NCBI GenBank assembly: GCA_963665195.1
Contig: OY762070.1
Span: 558,001 to 622,000, forward strand
Direction of reading: 5' to 3'
Source: VXYL01 sp963665195
Lineage (GTDB): Bacteria; Pseudomonadota; Gammaproteobacteria; Pseudomonadales; Azotimanducaceae
DNA length: 64,000 nucleotides
The notes beneath the pieces were generated by a model that saw only the letters and a program-made list of their open reading frames with translations, was not told the DNA's origin and ran no database searches. The number at the start of each line of letters is the position of its first letter. The first letter of the stretch is position 1. The position numbers and the translations under genes are program-made. Below, piece by piece: positions 52,663 through 62,052 of this stretch.

Positions 52663-53904
52663 GTGGCGGCTTTCGAGTACACGGCCATCGACGCCAAGGG
52701 GCGTCGGCGCAAGGGCGTGCTCGAAGGCGACAGCAGTCGCCAGGTGCGCCAGAGCCTGCGCGATCAGGGATTGGCGCCCATGTCCGTCGCCGCTGCCGCG
52801 GCCCGGCATCGCAACGGGGCCGAGGCGAAGACCCCCGGGAGCAGGTTCAAGACGAACCTGTTCGCCCCGGCGGTCTCGCCCCTCGAGTTGGCGCTGCTCA
52901 CGCGCCAGCTGGCAACGCTGATCGCCGCCGGACTGCCGGTCGAGGAGTCGCTGCATACCGTGGCGCGGCAGACCGACAAGCGACGCCTGTCGGCGCTGGT
53001 GATGAACGTCCGCGGCCGGGTGCTGGAAGGGCATTCCCTGGCCGCTGCACTCGGCGAGTATCCCGGCGCCTTTTCGCCCATGTACCGATCCACCGTCGCC
53101 GCCGGCGAGCAGTCCGGTTTCCTGCATGTAGTGCTGGAGAATCTGGCGGACCACACCGAATCGCGCTTCGAGTCCATGCGCAATGTGCAGATGGCGCTCG
53201 CCTACCCGATCATGCTGTTTCTCGTCTCGGTCGCCATCATCGCCGGCCTCATGACCTACGTGGTGCCGAAGATCGTCGCCGTATTCGACAACACCGGCCA
53301 GAGCCTGCCATTCGTCACCGCGGCGCTGATCGACACCAGCGACTTCGTGCGCGACTACTGGTGGCTGCTGCTCGGCGGCACCGTCGGGCTGGTGCTCGCT
53401 GTCCGCGCCTTGCTGCGCGAGCCGCGCATCCGCCTGTTCTGGGATCGTCGCAAGCTCGGCCTGCCGCTGGCGGGCAAGATTGCCCGGGGCACCAATGCCA
53501 GCCGCTACGCCAACACCCTGTCGATTCTGTCGTCGAGCGGCGTCGCGCTGGTGGATGCCATGCACATCGCCGCGGAAGTAGTGTCCAATCAATGGCTTAA
53601 GGCGAAACTCGCAGAAGCCGTGCAAAGTGTCAGCGAGGGCGCGAGCCTGCGCAGCGCCTTGGAACGCGGCGGCTACTTCCCGCCGATGTTCCTGCACATG
53701 ATCGGCAGCGGCGAGGCGAGCGGCGAGCTAGACCGCATGCTCGCCAAGGTAGCGGACTATCAGCAGCAGGAGCTGACGCGACTGGTGACCGCGCTGGTGC
53801 AGATCCTGCAGCCCATCATGCTGCTGATGATGGCCGGCATGGTGCTCATCATCGTGGTGGCCATCCTGGTGCCCATCCTGAACATGAACCAACTGGTGTC
53901 CTGA
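52663..53904 (+). CDS. gspF: type II secretion inner-membrane protein GspF
   Basis: A 413-residue platform protein with two T2SSF domains: LALLTRQLATLIAAGLPVEESL and TLSILSSSGVALVDAMHIAA, each followed by membrane helices (LFLVSVAIIAGLMTYVVP, and a C-terminal MAGMVLIIVVAILVPIL). It starts with the usual AAFEYTAIDAKGRRRKG. The GTG at 52663 lies 17 bases after the gspE stop. It couples the ATPase to the pseudopilins. Confidence 0.95.
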   Translation: MAAFEYTAIDAKGRRRKGVLEGDSSRQVRQSLRDQGLAPMSVAAAAARHRNGAEAKTPGSRFKTNLFAPAVSPLELALLTRQLATLIAAGLPVEESLHTVARQTDKRRLSALVMNVRGRVLEGHSLAAALGEYPGAFSPMYRSTVAAGEQSGFLHVVLENLADHTESRFESMRNVQMALAYPIMLFLVSVAIIAGLMTYVVPKIVAVFDNTGQSLPFVTAALIDTSDFVRDYWWLLLGGTVGLVLAVRALLREPRIRLFWDRRKLGLPLAGKIARGTNASRYANTLSILSSSGVALVDAMHIAAEVVSNQWLKAKLAEAVQSVSEGASLRSALERGGYFPPMFLHMIGSGEASGELDRMLAKVADYQQQELTRLVTALVQILQPIMLLMMAGMVLIIVVAILVPILNMNQLVS

Positions 53905-53935
53905 AAGGGCAGGCGCCACCGAGGGAGCGAGACAG

Positions 53936-54364
53936 ATGCACGCACACGGATGTCGCCAAGGCGGGATGACGCTGATCGAGATCATGATGGTCGTGGTCAT
54001 CATCGGCATCCTGACCGCCGTTCTCGTGCCCACCCTGATCGGCCGTGGCGACGAGGCGCGCATGACCGCGCAGAAGGTGCAGCTGCGCAGCATCGGCAAC
54101 GCGCTCATCATGTACAAGATGCACAACGGCCGCTATCCGTCCACGGACCAGGGCTTGGAAGCGCTGGTCACGAAGCCGAGCGGCACGCCGGAGCCGCGCA
54201 ACTGGGGACCGGCGCCGTACCTCAGCAAGTACCCGCTCGATCAATGGGGCAACGAGTTCCTCTACGTCGGCGAGAGCTCGAACTTCGAACTCGTCTCCTT
54301 CGGCGCCGACGGCACCGATGGCGGCGATGGCGAGGACGCCGACATCAGCTACGCGGATCTGTAG
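53936..54364 (+). CDS. gspG: major pseudopilin GspG
   Basis: A 142-residue pseudopilin. The prepilin peptidase site is RQGG/MTLIE, with Glu at +5 and a hydrophobic helix (IMMVVVIIGILTAVLVP). The Gly-rich tail GADGTDGGDGEDADISYADL resembles the calcium-binding C-terminus of GspG, and the DQGLEALVTKP motif is typical. It forms the shaft of the pseudopilus. Confidence 0.96.
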   Translation: MHAHGCRQGGMTLIEIMMVVVIIGILTAVLVPTLIGRGDEARMTAQKVQLRSIGNALIMYKMHNGRYPSTDQGLEALVTKPSGTPEPRNWGPAPYLSKYPLDQWGNEFLYVGESSNFELVSFGADGTDGGDGEDADISYADL

Positions 54365-54379
54365 CCGCAGGAGTCGGCG

Positions 54380-55039
54380 ATGCAGAGCCGGCACGGCATG
54401 GCTCGGCGGCGGGGCAGGGCGCCCGGCTTCACGCTGCTCGAAGTCCTGCTGGTGCTGGTCATCGTCGGCCTGCTCGCCGGCCTCGTGCTGATCGGATTCA
54501 CCGACGCCGGCGTGCGCCAGCAGGTGCAGACCGAGGCCGAACGGCTGTCGCTCGCCGTGGAACTGGCTCGCACCGAAGCGCTCATGCGCAACGAGATATG
54601 GGGCCTCGCCTTGCAGGACGACGGCTACGGTTTCAAGCGCAACGACCCGCAGCAGGGCTGGGTGCAGGTCGAGCGGCGACCGTTCGCGGCGCGCACTCTG
54701 GAGCCGGGCCTCTCGCTTCGGCTCCGCACCGCGTCAGGGCGCGATCGGCAGCGTCGCGGTCCGCGCATGTACGTCATCGGCGCCCCGCGCGAGGACGATG
54801 GTTTCGACGAGGTGGTGCCCGAAGATCGCGCCCAAGACGACGAGGAAGAACCGCCGCCGGCGGTGGCGTTCTATCCCGGCGGCGACGCCACCCCGTTCCG
54901 GGTGATCGTGGCGGCCGACGCCGACGTCTCCGACTGGATCGCTGGCACGGACGGCGTGCAGCGGATGCGCACCGCTGCGGCAGGCCTCTGGGAGGAGGAC
55001 GACGCGGACCTGCTGAGTTCCTTGAACTGGCGGCGATGA
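54380..55039 (+). CDS. gspH: minor pseudopilin GspH
   Basis: A 219-residue protein with cleavage site APG/FTLLEVLL at residue 16-17 and a GspH-type ELARTEALMRNEIWGL helix. It is longer than average (~170) owing to a charged acidic insert (EDRAQDDEEEPP). It forms part of the pseudopilus. The end overlaps the gspI ATG. Confidence 0.88.
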   Translation: MQSRHGMARRRGRAPGFTLLEVLLVLVIVGLLAGLVLIGFTDAGVRQQVQTEAERLSLAVELARTEALMRNEIWGLALQDDGYGFKRNDPQQGWVQVERRPFAARTLEPGLSLRLRTASGRDRQRRGPRMYVIGAPREDDGFDEVVPEDRAQDDEEEPPPAVAFYPGGDATPFRVIVAADADVSDWIAGTDGVQRMRTAAAGLWEEDDADLLSSLNWRR

Positions 55040-55419
55040 GCAAGCCGCGCGCCTTCAGCCTACTGGAAATCCTGATCGCGCTGGCGGTGCTCGCCGTGGT
55101 GTCCATGGCGGTGATGGGGCAGGGCGGCGAGGCCGCCCGCCAGCTGAGCGCCACCGAACAGCGCGCGCTGGCCCGCTGGGTGGCGGAGAGCGAGGTGGCG
55201 AAGCTGCGCCTGGGCCGCGGCCGGGACACGGAGAAGCCCGAACTCGGTACCGAACGCGAACGGCTCGCGCAGGGCGATCGCGCCTGGCGAGTCGTGCGTA
55301 CCACCACCGAGACGCCGTTGGAGTTCATGTTCGAGGTGCGGGTCGAAGTGTATGCGGTCGAGGACGGCAGGGACATCGGCCCCATCGACACCCTGACCGC
55401 CTATCTCGGCCAGTTCTGA
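55036..55419 (+). CDS. gspI: minor pseudopilin GspI
   Basis: A 127-residue pseudopilin beginning MSKPRA/FSLLEILIALAVLA. The residue before the cleavage site is Ala rather than the usual Gly; prepilin peptidases tolerate it. The body (RALARWVAESEVAKLRLG, then a beta-rich tail) fits GspI. The ATG overlaps the gspH stop, and the gspJ ATG overlaps its own stop. Confidence 0.9.
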   Translation: MSKPRAFSLLEILIALAVLAVVSMAVMGQGGEAARQLSATEQRALARWVAESEVAKLRLGRGRDTEKPELGTERERLAQGDRAWRVVRTTTETPLEFMFEVRVEVYAVEDGRDIGPIDTLTAYLGQF

Positions 55420-56135
55420 TGCGCGCCCAAGCCTTCACCCTGCTGGAAATGCTCGTGGCACTCGCGGTATTCGCCGTCATCGGGGTGATGGCCAGCCAGA
55501 TCCTCGCCAGCATGGTGGATCTCGCAACCGCCACCAAGACCCGCAGCGAGCAGTTCGCCGACTTGCAGCGCGCCATTTTCATCGTCGGGCGCGATGTCGA
55601 ACAGCTCGCGCAGCGCACCGTGCGGGACGAGGAGGGCGAGACCTTGGATGCCGTACTCGTCGGCGATGGCTTGCTCCTCGAACTGACCCGGCATGGCTGG
55701 CAGAACCCGGTGGACGCGGCGCGGTCCGAGGTGCAGCGCGTCGCCTACGCGCTAAACGACGATGAGCTGGTGCGGCTCTACTGGCCAGTGCTGGACCGGG
55801 CGCCGGACACCGTGCCCGTCGCCCAGCGACTGCTGCAGGACGTGCGCGACGCGGAGTTCATCGTTCACGACGACTTGGAAGGGGAGCACGCATCCTGGCC
55901 CAAGGCCGCGGCCGAGGATGCCGACGAAGAAGACCGCCCGGGCCAGCTCGCCGGCATCGAACTGCGCCTGTCGCACGGCGTTTACGGGCGCATAGAGAGA
56001 CTCTGGCTGACGACTGGGGCGAGCGACTTCCTGCATCGGCGCGGCGACAACGGCGCCGAACCGGGCACCGGTGCGGACGGCGGAGGACCCGATGGACAGG
56101 GCGACGCCGGCCCGCGCCGCGAGGAGGAACGATGA
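55419..56135 (+). CDS. gspJ: minor pseudopilin GspJ
   Basis: A 238-residue pseudopilin beginning MRAQA/FTLLEMLVALAVFA, again with Ala at -1. The following QRAIFIVGRDVEQLAQRTVRD matches GspJ. The C-terminus extends beyond the core in Gly/Arg-rich sequence (GADGGGPDGQGDAGPRR), which is probably disordered. The stop overlaps the gspK ATG (ATGA). Confidence 0.92.
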   Translation: MRAQAFTLLEMLVALAVFAVIGVMASQILASMVDLATATKTRSEQFADLQRAIFIVGRDVEQLAQRTVRDEEGETLDAVLVGDGLLLELTRHGWQNPVDAARSEVQRVAYALNDDELVRLYWPVLDRAPDTVPVAQRLLQDVRDAEFIVHDDLEGEHASWPKAAAEDADEEDRPGQLAGIELRLSHGVYGRIERLWLTTGASDFLHRRGDNGAEPGTGADGGGPDGQGDAGPRREEER

Positions 56136-57208
56136 ACGCCCGTGGCGTGGCGCTCGTCAGCGTGCTGCTGATCGTCGCGGTGGCAGTCGCGCTCGCCTAC
56201 GAGGTGGCCCAGCGCCACACCCTTGGGCTCGCGCAAGCGACTCTGGCCCTCGACGGTTCGCAGGCCCGCCAGTACGCCTTGGCTGGCGAACAGTTCGCCC
56301 GCCAGATGCTCCACGGCGACTGGAAGGAGCCCCAGACGCGGGCCATCGACACGCTTCTTGAGGCGTGGACGCAGCCCATGGGCATGCCGCTGGAAGCCGA
56401 CTCCGGGACTGTGCAGGTGCGCATCGAGGACCTCGCCCGGCGCTTCAACATCAACGCCGTCCTCGGCACCGAGGGCGAGCAGAACCTGAGGCGTCTCAAG
56501 CGCTTGCTCATGCATCTTGAGATCGACCCGAGCGTCGCGGACCTATGGCTAGACTGGGTGGACGGCGACGGCGACGTGCATGGCTTCGGTGCCGAGGACG
56601 CCGACTGGCTGACCGCAGAGCCGCCGCGGCGGCCGGCCAACCAAGCCGCAGTCCACGTCTCCGAGTTCATCGTCGCGACCGGCATGGCCAGAGAAGAGTT
56701 CGAGCGCCTGCGACCGCACATCGCAGCGCTGCCCCGGTTCGACTTGGTCGTCAACGTCAACACGGCATCCGCCGCCGTGCTCGGCGTCCTCACCGAGGAG
56801 CTGTCGCCGGCCGAGGCGCAGCCGATCACCGACTTCGCGCGCAAATACGCCGATGTGCAGGTCTTCGTGTCCGCGCACCCCGATGTCGGCGAGGCGCAGG
56901 ATCTGCTGCGCGTAGCCAGCGAGTTCTTCCGCGTCCAAGTGCGCGCGCAAGCCGGCGATGCCCGCATGGAACTCTCGTCCCTGCTGCACCGGGACCCGAA
57001 AGACGGCAAGCTGACGTTGCTGCGACGCAGCTTCGGCGAACCTTTCGAGGAAGCGCAGCCGGACGAGGACGAGCCGGAGCGAGTGGCATCGATTGCAGGT
57101 CGGCCCCGCGGCCGTTCGGCAGCCCTTGACGCTTGGCCGGCTTCCGGCCAGCCTATCCATTCCGCAACCCATCGGCAGCGTCCTAGCGGCCGCTTCGGCA
57201 CGGGGTAG
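56132..57208 (+). CDS. gspK: minor pseudopilin GspK
   Basis: A 358-residue protein. It begins MNARG/VALVSVLLIVAVAVAL and, as usual for GspK, lacks the Glu at +5. The helical domain DWLDW-like calcium-region segment (WLDWVDGDGDVHG) and NVNTASAAVLGVL follow. It caps the pseudopilus with GspI and GspJ. The last ~60 residues are Arg/Pro-rich and poorly conserved. Confidence 0.9.
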   Translation: MNARGVALVSVLLIVAVAVALAYEVAQRHTLGLAQATLALDGSQARQYALAGEQFARQMLHGDWKEPQTRAIDTLLEAWTQPMGMPLEADSGTVQVRIEDLARRFNINAVLGTEGEQNLRRLKRLLMHLEIDPSVADLWLDWVDGDGDVHGFGAEDADWLTAEPPRRPANQAAVHVSEFIVATGMAREEFERLRPHIAALPRFDLVVNVNTASAAVLGVLTEELSPAEAQPITDFARKYADVQVFVSAHPDVGEAQDLLRVASEFFRVQVRAQAGDARMELSSLLHRDPKDGKLTLLRRSFGEPFEEAQPDEDEPERVASIAGRPRGRSAALDAWPASGQPIHSATHRQRPSGRFGTG

Positions 57209-57217
57209 GAGTCGTCA

Positions 57218-58480
57218 ATGCCGCGTTTGTTTCTGCGCTTCATGGCACCGGTCGCCAGGGATGAGGAGGGCGGCTTCGTCGGCCCGGCGGAGTGGCTCGT
57301 GCAGAGCGCCGGCGAGCTCGCCGAGAGTTCGGTCCGGGACGATGTCGCGAATCTGGCGGCGTGGGTCGAGGAGCATGCCGAGTGGGCCGACGATCCGGCC
57401 CGCGTCGTGGCATTCGTGCCGGCCGGGGAGACGCTCGCGACGGACTGCAGCGTGCCAGGACGCAACGCCGCGCAGATCCGCAAGGCGGCGCCGTACGCGA
57501 TCGAAGAGTTCATCACCGACGACATCGAAACGATGCACGTCGCCTGCGGCGCGCTCGCGCGGGGCGAGCCTGTGCGCTGCCTGGTGGCGCGGCGGGACAG
57601 CGTCCGCGACTGGCTCGATTGCCTGCTGGCCGCTGGAGTCGCCCCCGGCTGCATGACCGCCGATGCCATGGCGCTGCCGGTCGCCGACAACGCCGTGACC
57701 GTGGCCTACGACGGCGAGTCGGCGCTTGTGCGTACCGCGGAACAGATCGCGAGCGTGGACCTCGTCAACCTTCCAAGCGTGTTGGCCGCGCTGCACGACC
57801 AGATCGAGGCCCACGGTGGAGCGCCAATGCTTCAGGAGATGCACGGCGCACTCTCCGATGTGGACATGCGCGCCGCCGGCTTTACCGAATCCGCACAGGC
57901 CGACGCCATCCATGATTCGCTGCTCGGCCACTTGGCGGCGCACTTCGACGGCACCGAGCGCATCGACCTGCTGCAAGGCGACTTCGCCGTGCGACGGCGG
58001 GCCGGCGCGGTCTGGACCCGCTGGCGCGCCGTCGCGGCGGGACTGCTCGCCTGGGGCGCGCTAGGCTTGGTCCTCGCCGCCAGCCAAGGCATCTGGGCCA
58101 GCCGTCAGGCAGATGGCTACCGTGCGGCCGCGGTGGAACTCTACAAGGAGACCTACGGCGTGGCACGGGTGGCCGGCAACCCGGCATCGCGGATGCGGCG
58201 CCAGCTCGGCCAGGCCCCGAAGGAGACGCTCGGCTTCCACGCGCTGTTGGGCAATCTGGGCATTGCATTGGACGAGGTCGGCGGAAGCTACAAGCTGCTC
58301 AGCATCAGCTTCAGCGAACGAAGCGGCTTCGGCGCCGACATGCTGATCGCTAGCCTCGATGTCCTCGAAGATCTGCAGGAGGCGCTTGCGGAGCGCGGCT
58401 TCGAGCTGGAAATGGTGTCGGCCGAGCAGCAGCCGGACGACCGTGTGCGAGCCAATCTTCGCCTGGCGGAACTTTCCTAG
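57218..58480 (+). CDS. gspL: type II secretion protein GspL
   Basis: A 420-residue protein with a cytoplasmic actin-like N-terminal domain (ATDCSVPGRNAAQIRKAAPYAIEEFI), one membrane helix near residues 270-290 (AAGLLAWGALGLVLAAS), and a periplasmic ferredoxin-like tail. It links GspE to GspM. Start ATG 57218 lies nine bases after gspK. Confidence 0.88.
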   Translation: MPRLFLRFMAPVARDEEGGFVGPAEWLVQSAGELAESSVRDDVANLAAWVEEHAEWADDPARVVAFVPAGETLATDCSVPGRNAAQIRKAAPYAIEEFITDDIETMHVACGALARGEPVRCLVARRDSVRDWLDCLLAAGVAPGCMTADAMALPVADNAVTVAYDGESALVRTAEQIASVDLVNLPSVLAALHDQIEAHGGAPMLQEMHGALSDVDMRAAGFTESAQADAIHDSLLGHLAAHFDGTERIDLLQGDFAVRRRAGAVWTRWRAVAAGLLAWGALGLVLAASQGIWASRQADGYRAAAVELYKETYGVARVAGNPASRMRRQLGQAPKETLGFHALLGNLGIALDEVGGSYKLLSISFSERSGFGADMLIASLDVLEDLQEALAERGFELEMVSAEQQPDDRVRANLRLAELS

Positions 58481-58498
58481 CCGCGGAGGAGGCGGACG

Positions 58499-58981
58499 AT
58501 GCTGGACCTACTCGCCGAAGCATGGCACCGCTCGCCGCTGCGGACGCGCTTCGAGGCGCTGTCGCGACGCGAGCGGCTGCTGGTTGCGGTCGTGGCGGCG
58601 ATCATCGCGACGCTCCTGCTGTATGCCGCCGTCAAGCCGCTGCTCGACTTCCGCAACGACGCGATCGCCCGGCAGGCGGCAGAGTACGGCGACCTGCTGT
58701 GGATGGAGGACAATCGCGGCACCGCGGCCCTCGGCATCCCGGAGGACGGCATGGGCCCGCAAGCGCTGTCGACGATCAACGCGGTGGCGAATGGCGTCGG
58801 CCTTGAGCTCCGCCGCATCCAGCCAGAGGGCGACGGCTTCAGCGTTCAGGTCGACGTGCAGCCGTTCAACACGGTGGTGGAGTTCACGCATACCTTGGAG
58901 CGACGCGGCCTGGAAATCGCGAGCGCCAGCATCGACGTTCAGCAGCAGGGGTTCGTCACGGCGCGCTTCAGCGTCCGCTAG
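58499..58981 (+). CDS. gspM: type II secretion protein GspM
   Basis: A 160-residue single-membrane-helix protein: LLVAVVAAIIATLLLYAAVKPL near residues 29-50 after a RRERL cytoplasmic leader, then a small periplasmic domain ending TARFSVR. It pairs with GspL. It is the last gsp gene here; gspN and gspD, which follow in many related operons, are not present downstream. Confidence 0.88.
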   Translation: MLDLLAEAWHRSPLRTRFEALSRRERLLVAVVAAIIATLLLYAAVKPLLDFRNDAIARQAAEYGDLLWMEDNRGTAALGIPEDGMGPQALSTINAVANGVGLELRRIQPEGDGFSVQVDVQPFNTVVEFTHTLERRGLEIASASIDVQQQGFVTARFSVR

Positions 58982-59095
58982 ATCGCCCAGCACGCTATTT
59001 AACATAATACGCATTACACGCAACACTGGCATGGGCCGGGCCTAGTAGTCGAAGGCGGTCGGTGTGGCTGTCGTCGATATCCGACCGCCGGCGCG

Positions 59096-60129
59096 TCAGC
59101 CTTCGAGTTCCTCGACGAACTCCTCGGCGGTTTCGCAACGGATGATCAGGTCGCCGAGCTCGGCGAACGCCTCCCGGCTTGCCGAGCCGTTCAGAGTCGC
59201 CGACAGCCGCTGGGCCGCATCCGCACCGAAGCGACGGGTGGCCAAGGCCTCCAGGAGTTCCCGCTGTCCTTCTTCGCGGCCCTCTACACGCCCTTCTACG
59301 CGGCCCTTGTCTCGCGAATCCGCCACCCACTGCTTGTAGCGATCTGCCAGCACGTTCGCCATCTGCTGCTCCTCCATTCCTTCCAGTTCCTCGAAGCTCG
59401 GTAGCCGCAGTTCCGAATCCCCGATGCCGTGCGCCACTTCCTGTGCCCAGGCCAACATGGCGCGCCGAAAGCGTTCGTGGGCCGGGCCAGCAAACATTCG
59501 CCACTCGACGGCCAAGCGCGTGGCCAGTTCACTCCGCGTCGGGCATCCGATCAATCCCGCGGCCGCCTTCACCCGGCTGCACGCCGGCAAATCGAACTCG
59601 CTGCGCGGCCCGGCGTCGATCGGAATATACGCCAGCGGCTGGAGGCCGCCAGCAATCGTCCAACGTCCTCTGGCAGCGCTCGCAGCGCCTCGCCGCCATC
59701 GAGGGCGGACCATTTGTCGGGCCCGGTGTGGATTACCAGCGCAAGGACCGCCGGATACTCGCCCTCGCGCACAACCCCTTGGTGCCGATAGTCCTCCTGC
59801 ATGCGCGTGGCGTACTCGCGCACTCGCGCCAGCATCGTGGGGTCGTTGCCGTGCTGATACTCGACCGCCAGCAGCAGGTACAGTCGGCGAGGCCGACGCC
59901 TGCCGGGTGCAGCCGCCGAGGCGGGAAAACGGCCCTTCTTGAACTTCACCCGAAATGCGGCGTCGCCGAAGCGCTTCTTGCGGTCCAGACCGATGTACTC
60001 CGTGCGCAGCACCTCGATTTGGTCCAAGCGCAACAGCACAGCGAGGTCCGGCATCACAGCGCGGAGCGCATCCGCGATGACCTCTGGCGTGAACAAGAGC
60101 TTGGATGCTTCATCCCACTTGGTCGGCAT
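59096..60129 (-). pseudogene. Rpn/PD-(D/E)XK nuclease-transposase-like gene, frameshifted
   Basis: Two overlapping minus-strand ORFs together make one COG5464/Rpn-type protein. The first (from ATG 60129) reads MPTKWDEASKLLFTPEV, then YIGLDRKKRFGDAAFRVKF and YLLLAVEYQHGNDPTM, the nuclease core. The second carries the rest: PLAYIPIDAGPRSEFDLPA and a charged tail SRDKGRVEGRVEGREEG. The frame change lies near nt 59640. Rpn proteins are recombination-promoting nucleases. It replaces the place where gspN/D might be expected. Confidence 0.75.
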
Positions 60130-60383
60130 GAGGCGAGTCCTTGGCGGCGTTTGTCCCGGTCTTCGGGCCGAAGGCGGCGAACATAGGTTGTGTTTCCGGC
60201 TCTGTCTGCACGACGGGCGGATTTCTTACAACGAGAATGGCAAATGTCTTACAAAATACGCCGTTCGCGCTGTCTCGGACGCCAAAAAGGGGGCTCCACC
60301 GTACTGTACCCAAGGCCCACAAGCGCCATTGCCGCGCTGGCGCAGGCGGGCGAGATGATGAGGCGCTCCCCTCGGAGTGCCTC
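60130..60383. other. 254-base intergenic stretch, no gene recognised
   Basis: Between the Rpn remnant start and the acyl-CoA dehydrogenase stop. Only short shadow ORFs; TTTGTCCCGG-like and AT-richer patches (TTCTTACAACGAG, 60217-60229) are present but no promoter or RNA could be assigned. Confidence 0.4.
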
Positions 60384-61988
60384 CTAGTCACCCAACAGGG
60401 CTCGTCCCACCACTTTGATCGCGAGCGTCTCTTCAGCGCCCTCGAAGATCGACAGCACGCGGGCGTCGGCGAAGTAGCGGCTCACGTCCGTCTCTTCCGC
60501 GTAGCCCATGCCGCCGTGGATCTGCATGGCTTCGCGGGTCACCCACTCGGCAGCGCGGCAGGCGAGCAGCTTCACCAAGCTCGCTTCGAGCTGCCCTTCG
60601 CCCTGATCCATCAGCGTCGCCACCGAGTAAGTGGCTTGCCGGCAGGCGACGATGGTCGCCGCCATGCGCACGAGCTTCTGCAGCGTGAGCGGGTACGCCG
60701 CCACTGGCCGGTCGAATACGACGCGCTCTTCGGCATACGCCAGTGCCTTCTCGAACGCGGCGCGCATCAGCCCCGTGGCCCGCGCCGCGGTCTGCAGCCG
60801 GCCGCCGGCGAAGCCGCGCATGGTGTAGTAGAAGCCCCTGCCCTCGCCGGCGTCTTCCCCCACCAGATCCCGATGCGGCAGGAAGTAGCTGTCGAAGAAG
60901 AGCTCGAAGGAATGCATCCCGCGGTAGCCGATGGTCGGCGTCGCCCTGCCCGTCAGGCGGCCACCGCCCGGGCTCTCGCAGACGAACGACTGGCCGTCGA
61001 AGCTCGGCTTGTTCACCACGAACAGCGACAGGCCTCGATGGGGCGGCGAGGCATCGGGATTCGTGCGCGCCAGCAGCAGGATCGCGCTGGCCTTCCCCGC
61101 GAACGTACACCACGCCTTTGCGCCATTGAGAAGCCAGCCCCTCTCGCCGTCGCGCGTTGTCGCGCTAGCCCGCAACGCCACGGACGCCACATCCGAACCG
61201 GTATTCGGTTCCGTCACGGAGACGGCCACCAGCGGCTCGCCGGCGGCGATGCCCGGCAGCCAGCGCGCCTTCTGCTCTTGTGTGCCGCCCTCTTCCACCG
61301 CTCGCGCCATGATCTCGGGTCGCGTGATGAGACTGCCCGCCGCGCCCAACGAGCCTCGGGACAGTTCCTCCGTCACCACCACCATGCCGACGCTGTCCTC
61401 GCGCCCGTCCGGCTTCAGGCCGCCATGACGCTCGGGCACGGACAGGCCGAAGCAGCCGAGCTCGCGCAGGCCGTCGATGATGTCGTCCGGGATCATGAGG
61501 TCCTCGCGGTGGATGCGCCCCGCCACCGGCACAACCCGTTCGTCCGCGAACTGGCGGAACGTCTCCCGCATCAACGCCTTCTCGGCATCGAGGTGGTCCG
61601 GGGGCAGTGCGCCGTCGCGTCGGCGCAGCACGTCGCCGAGCGTCGCGATGCGCGCTGGCGCAAGGGCGGCGTCGACAAACGGCGGGCAACTGAGGTCGCC
61701 ACTCGTCAAGCCGAACGCGGAAGGCCGCGAGGCGAGACGACTCTGCAGGCTCGCGACAGCCTGTGCGCAATAGAACGCCGCCAGACCGCGCTTGAAGGCG
61801 ACATCGCTGGCCGCGGCGGACTGCTCCGCGTAGTCCAGCACGATGCGCGCTGCCGCCAACTCCGCGAAGGAGAATGCGAGGTCGTGGACCTCCATCTGCA
61901 CCTCGTCGGCATTGCGGCCGGCGAGATGCGCCCTCGCCCGCTCGAACAGCCCTGCCGCCTCTTTCACTGCCTGTCGGGCCGAGTCCAT
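60384..61988 (-). CDS. acyl-CoA dehydrogenase, methylsuccinyl-CoA dehydrogenase-like
   Basis: A 534-residue flavoprotein. The dehydrogenase core begins near residue 140; VSVTEPNTGSD and GGMGYAEETDVSRYFADARV are the FAD/acyl-binding signatures. The ~140-residue N-terminal helical extension and VVVTEELSRGSLG with GGTQEQKARWLP resemble (2S)-methylsuccinyl-CoA dehydrogenase of the ethylmalonyl-CoA pathway; ordinary acyl-CoA dehydrogenases have about 380. Electrons would go to EtfAB. No other ethylmalonyl pathway gene is near, so the substrate is not certain. Confidence 0.85.
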   Translation of the reverse strand: MDSARQAVKEAAGLFERARAHLAGRNADEVQMEVHDLAFSFAELAAARIVLDYAEQSAAASDVAFKRGLAAFYCAQAVASLQSRLASRPSAFGLTSGDLSCPPFVDAALAPARIATLGDVLRRRDGALPPDHLDAEKALMRETFRQFADERVVPVAGRIHREDLMIPDDIIDGLRELGCFGLSVPERHGGLKPDGREDSVGMVVVTEELSRGSLGAAGSLITRPEIMARAVEEGGTQEQKARWLPGIAAGEPLVAVSVTEPNTGSDVASVALRASATTRDGERGWLLNGAKAWCTFAGKASAILLLARTNPDASPPHRGLSLFVVNKPSFDGQSFVCESPGGGRLTGRATPTIGYRGMHSFELFFDSYFLPHRDLVGEDAGEGRGFYYTMRGFAGGRLQTAARATGLMRAAFEKALAYAEERVVFDRPVAAYPLTLQKLVRMAATIVACRQATYSVATLMDQGEGQLEASLVKLLACRAAEWVTREAMQIHGGMGYAEETDVSRYFADARVLSIFEGAEETLAIKVVGRALLGD

Positions 61989-62052
61989 GCGGCGGGCATT
62001 CTAGGTATGCGGGGCACGGAATGCGACCAGCGAATGCTCCTTCACCGGCCGT

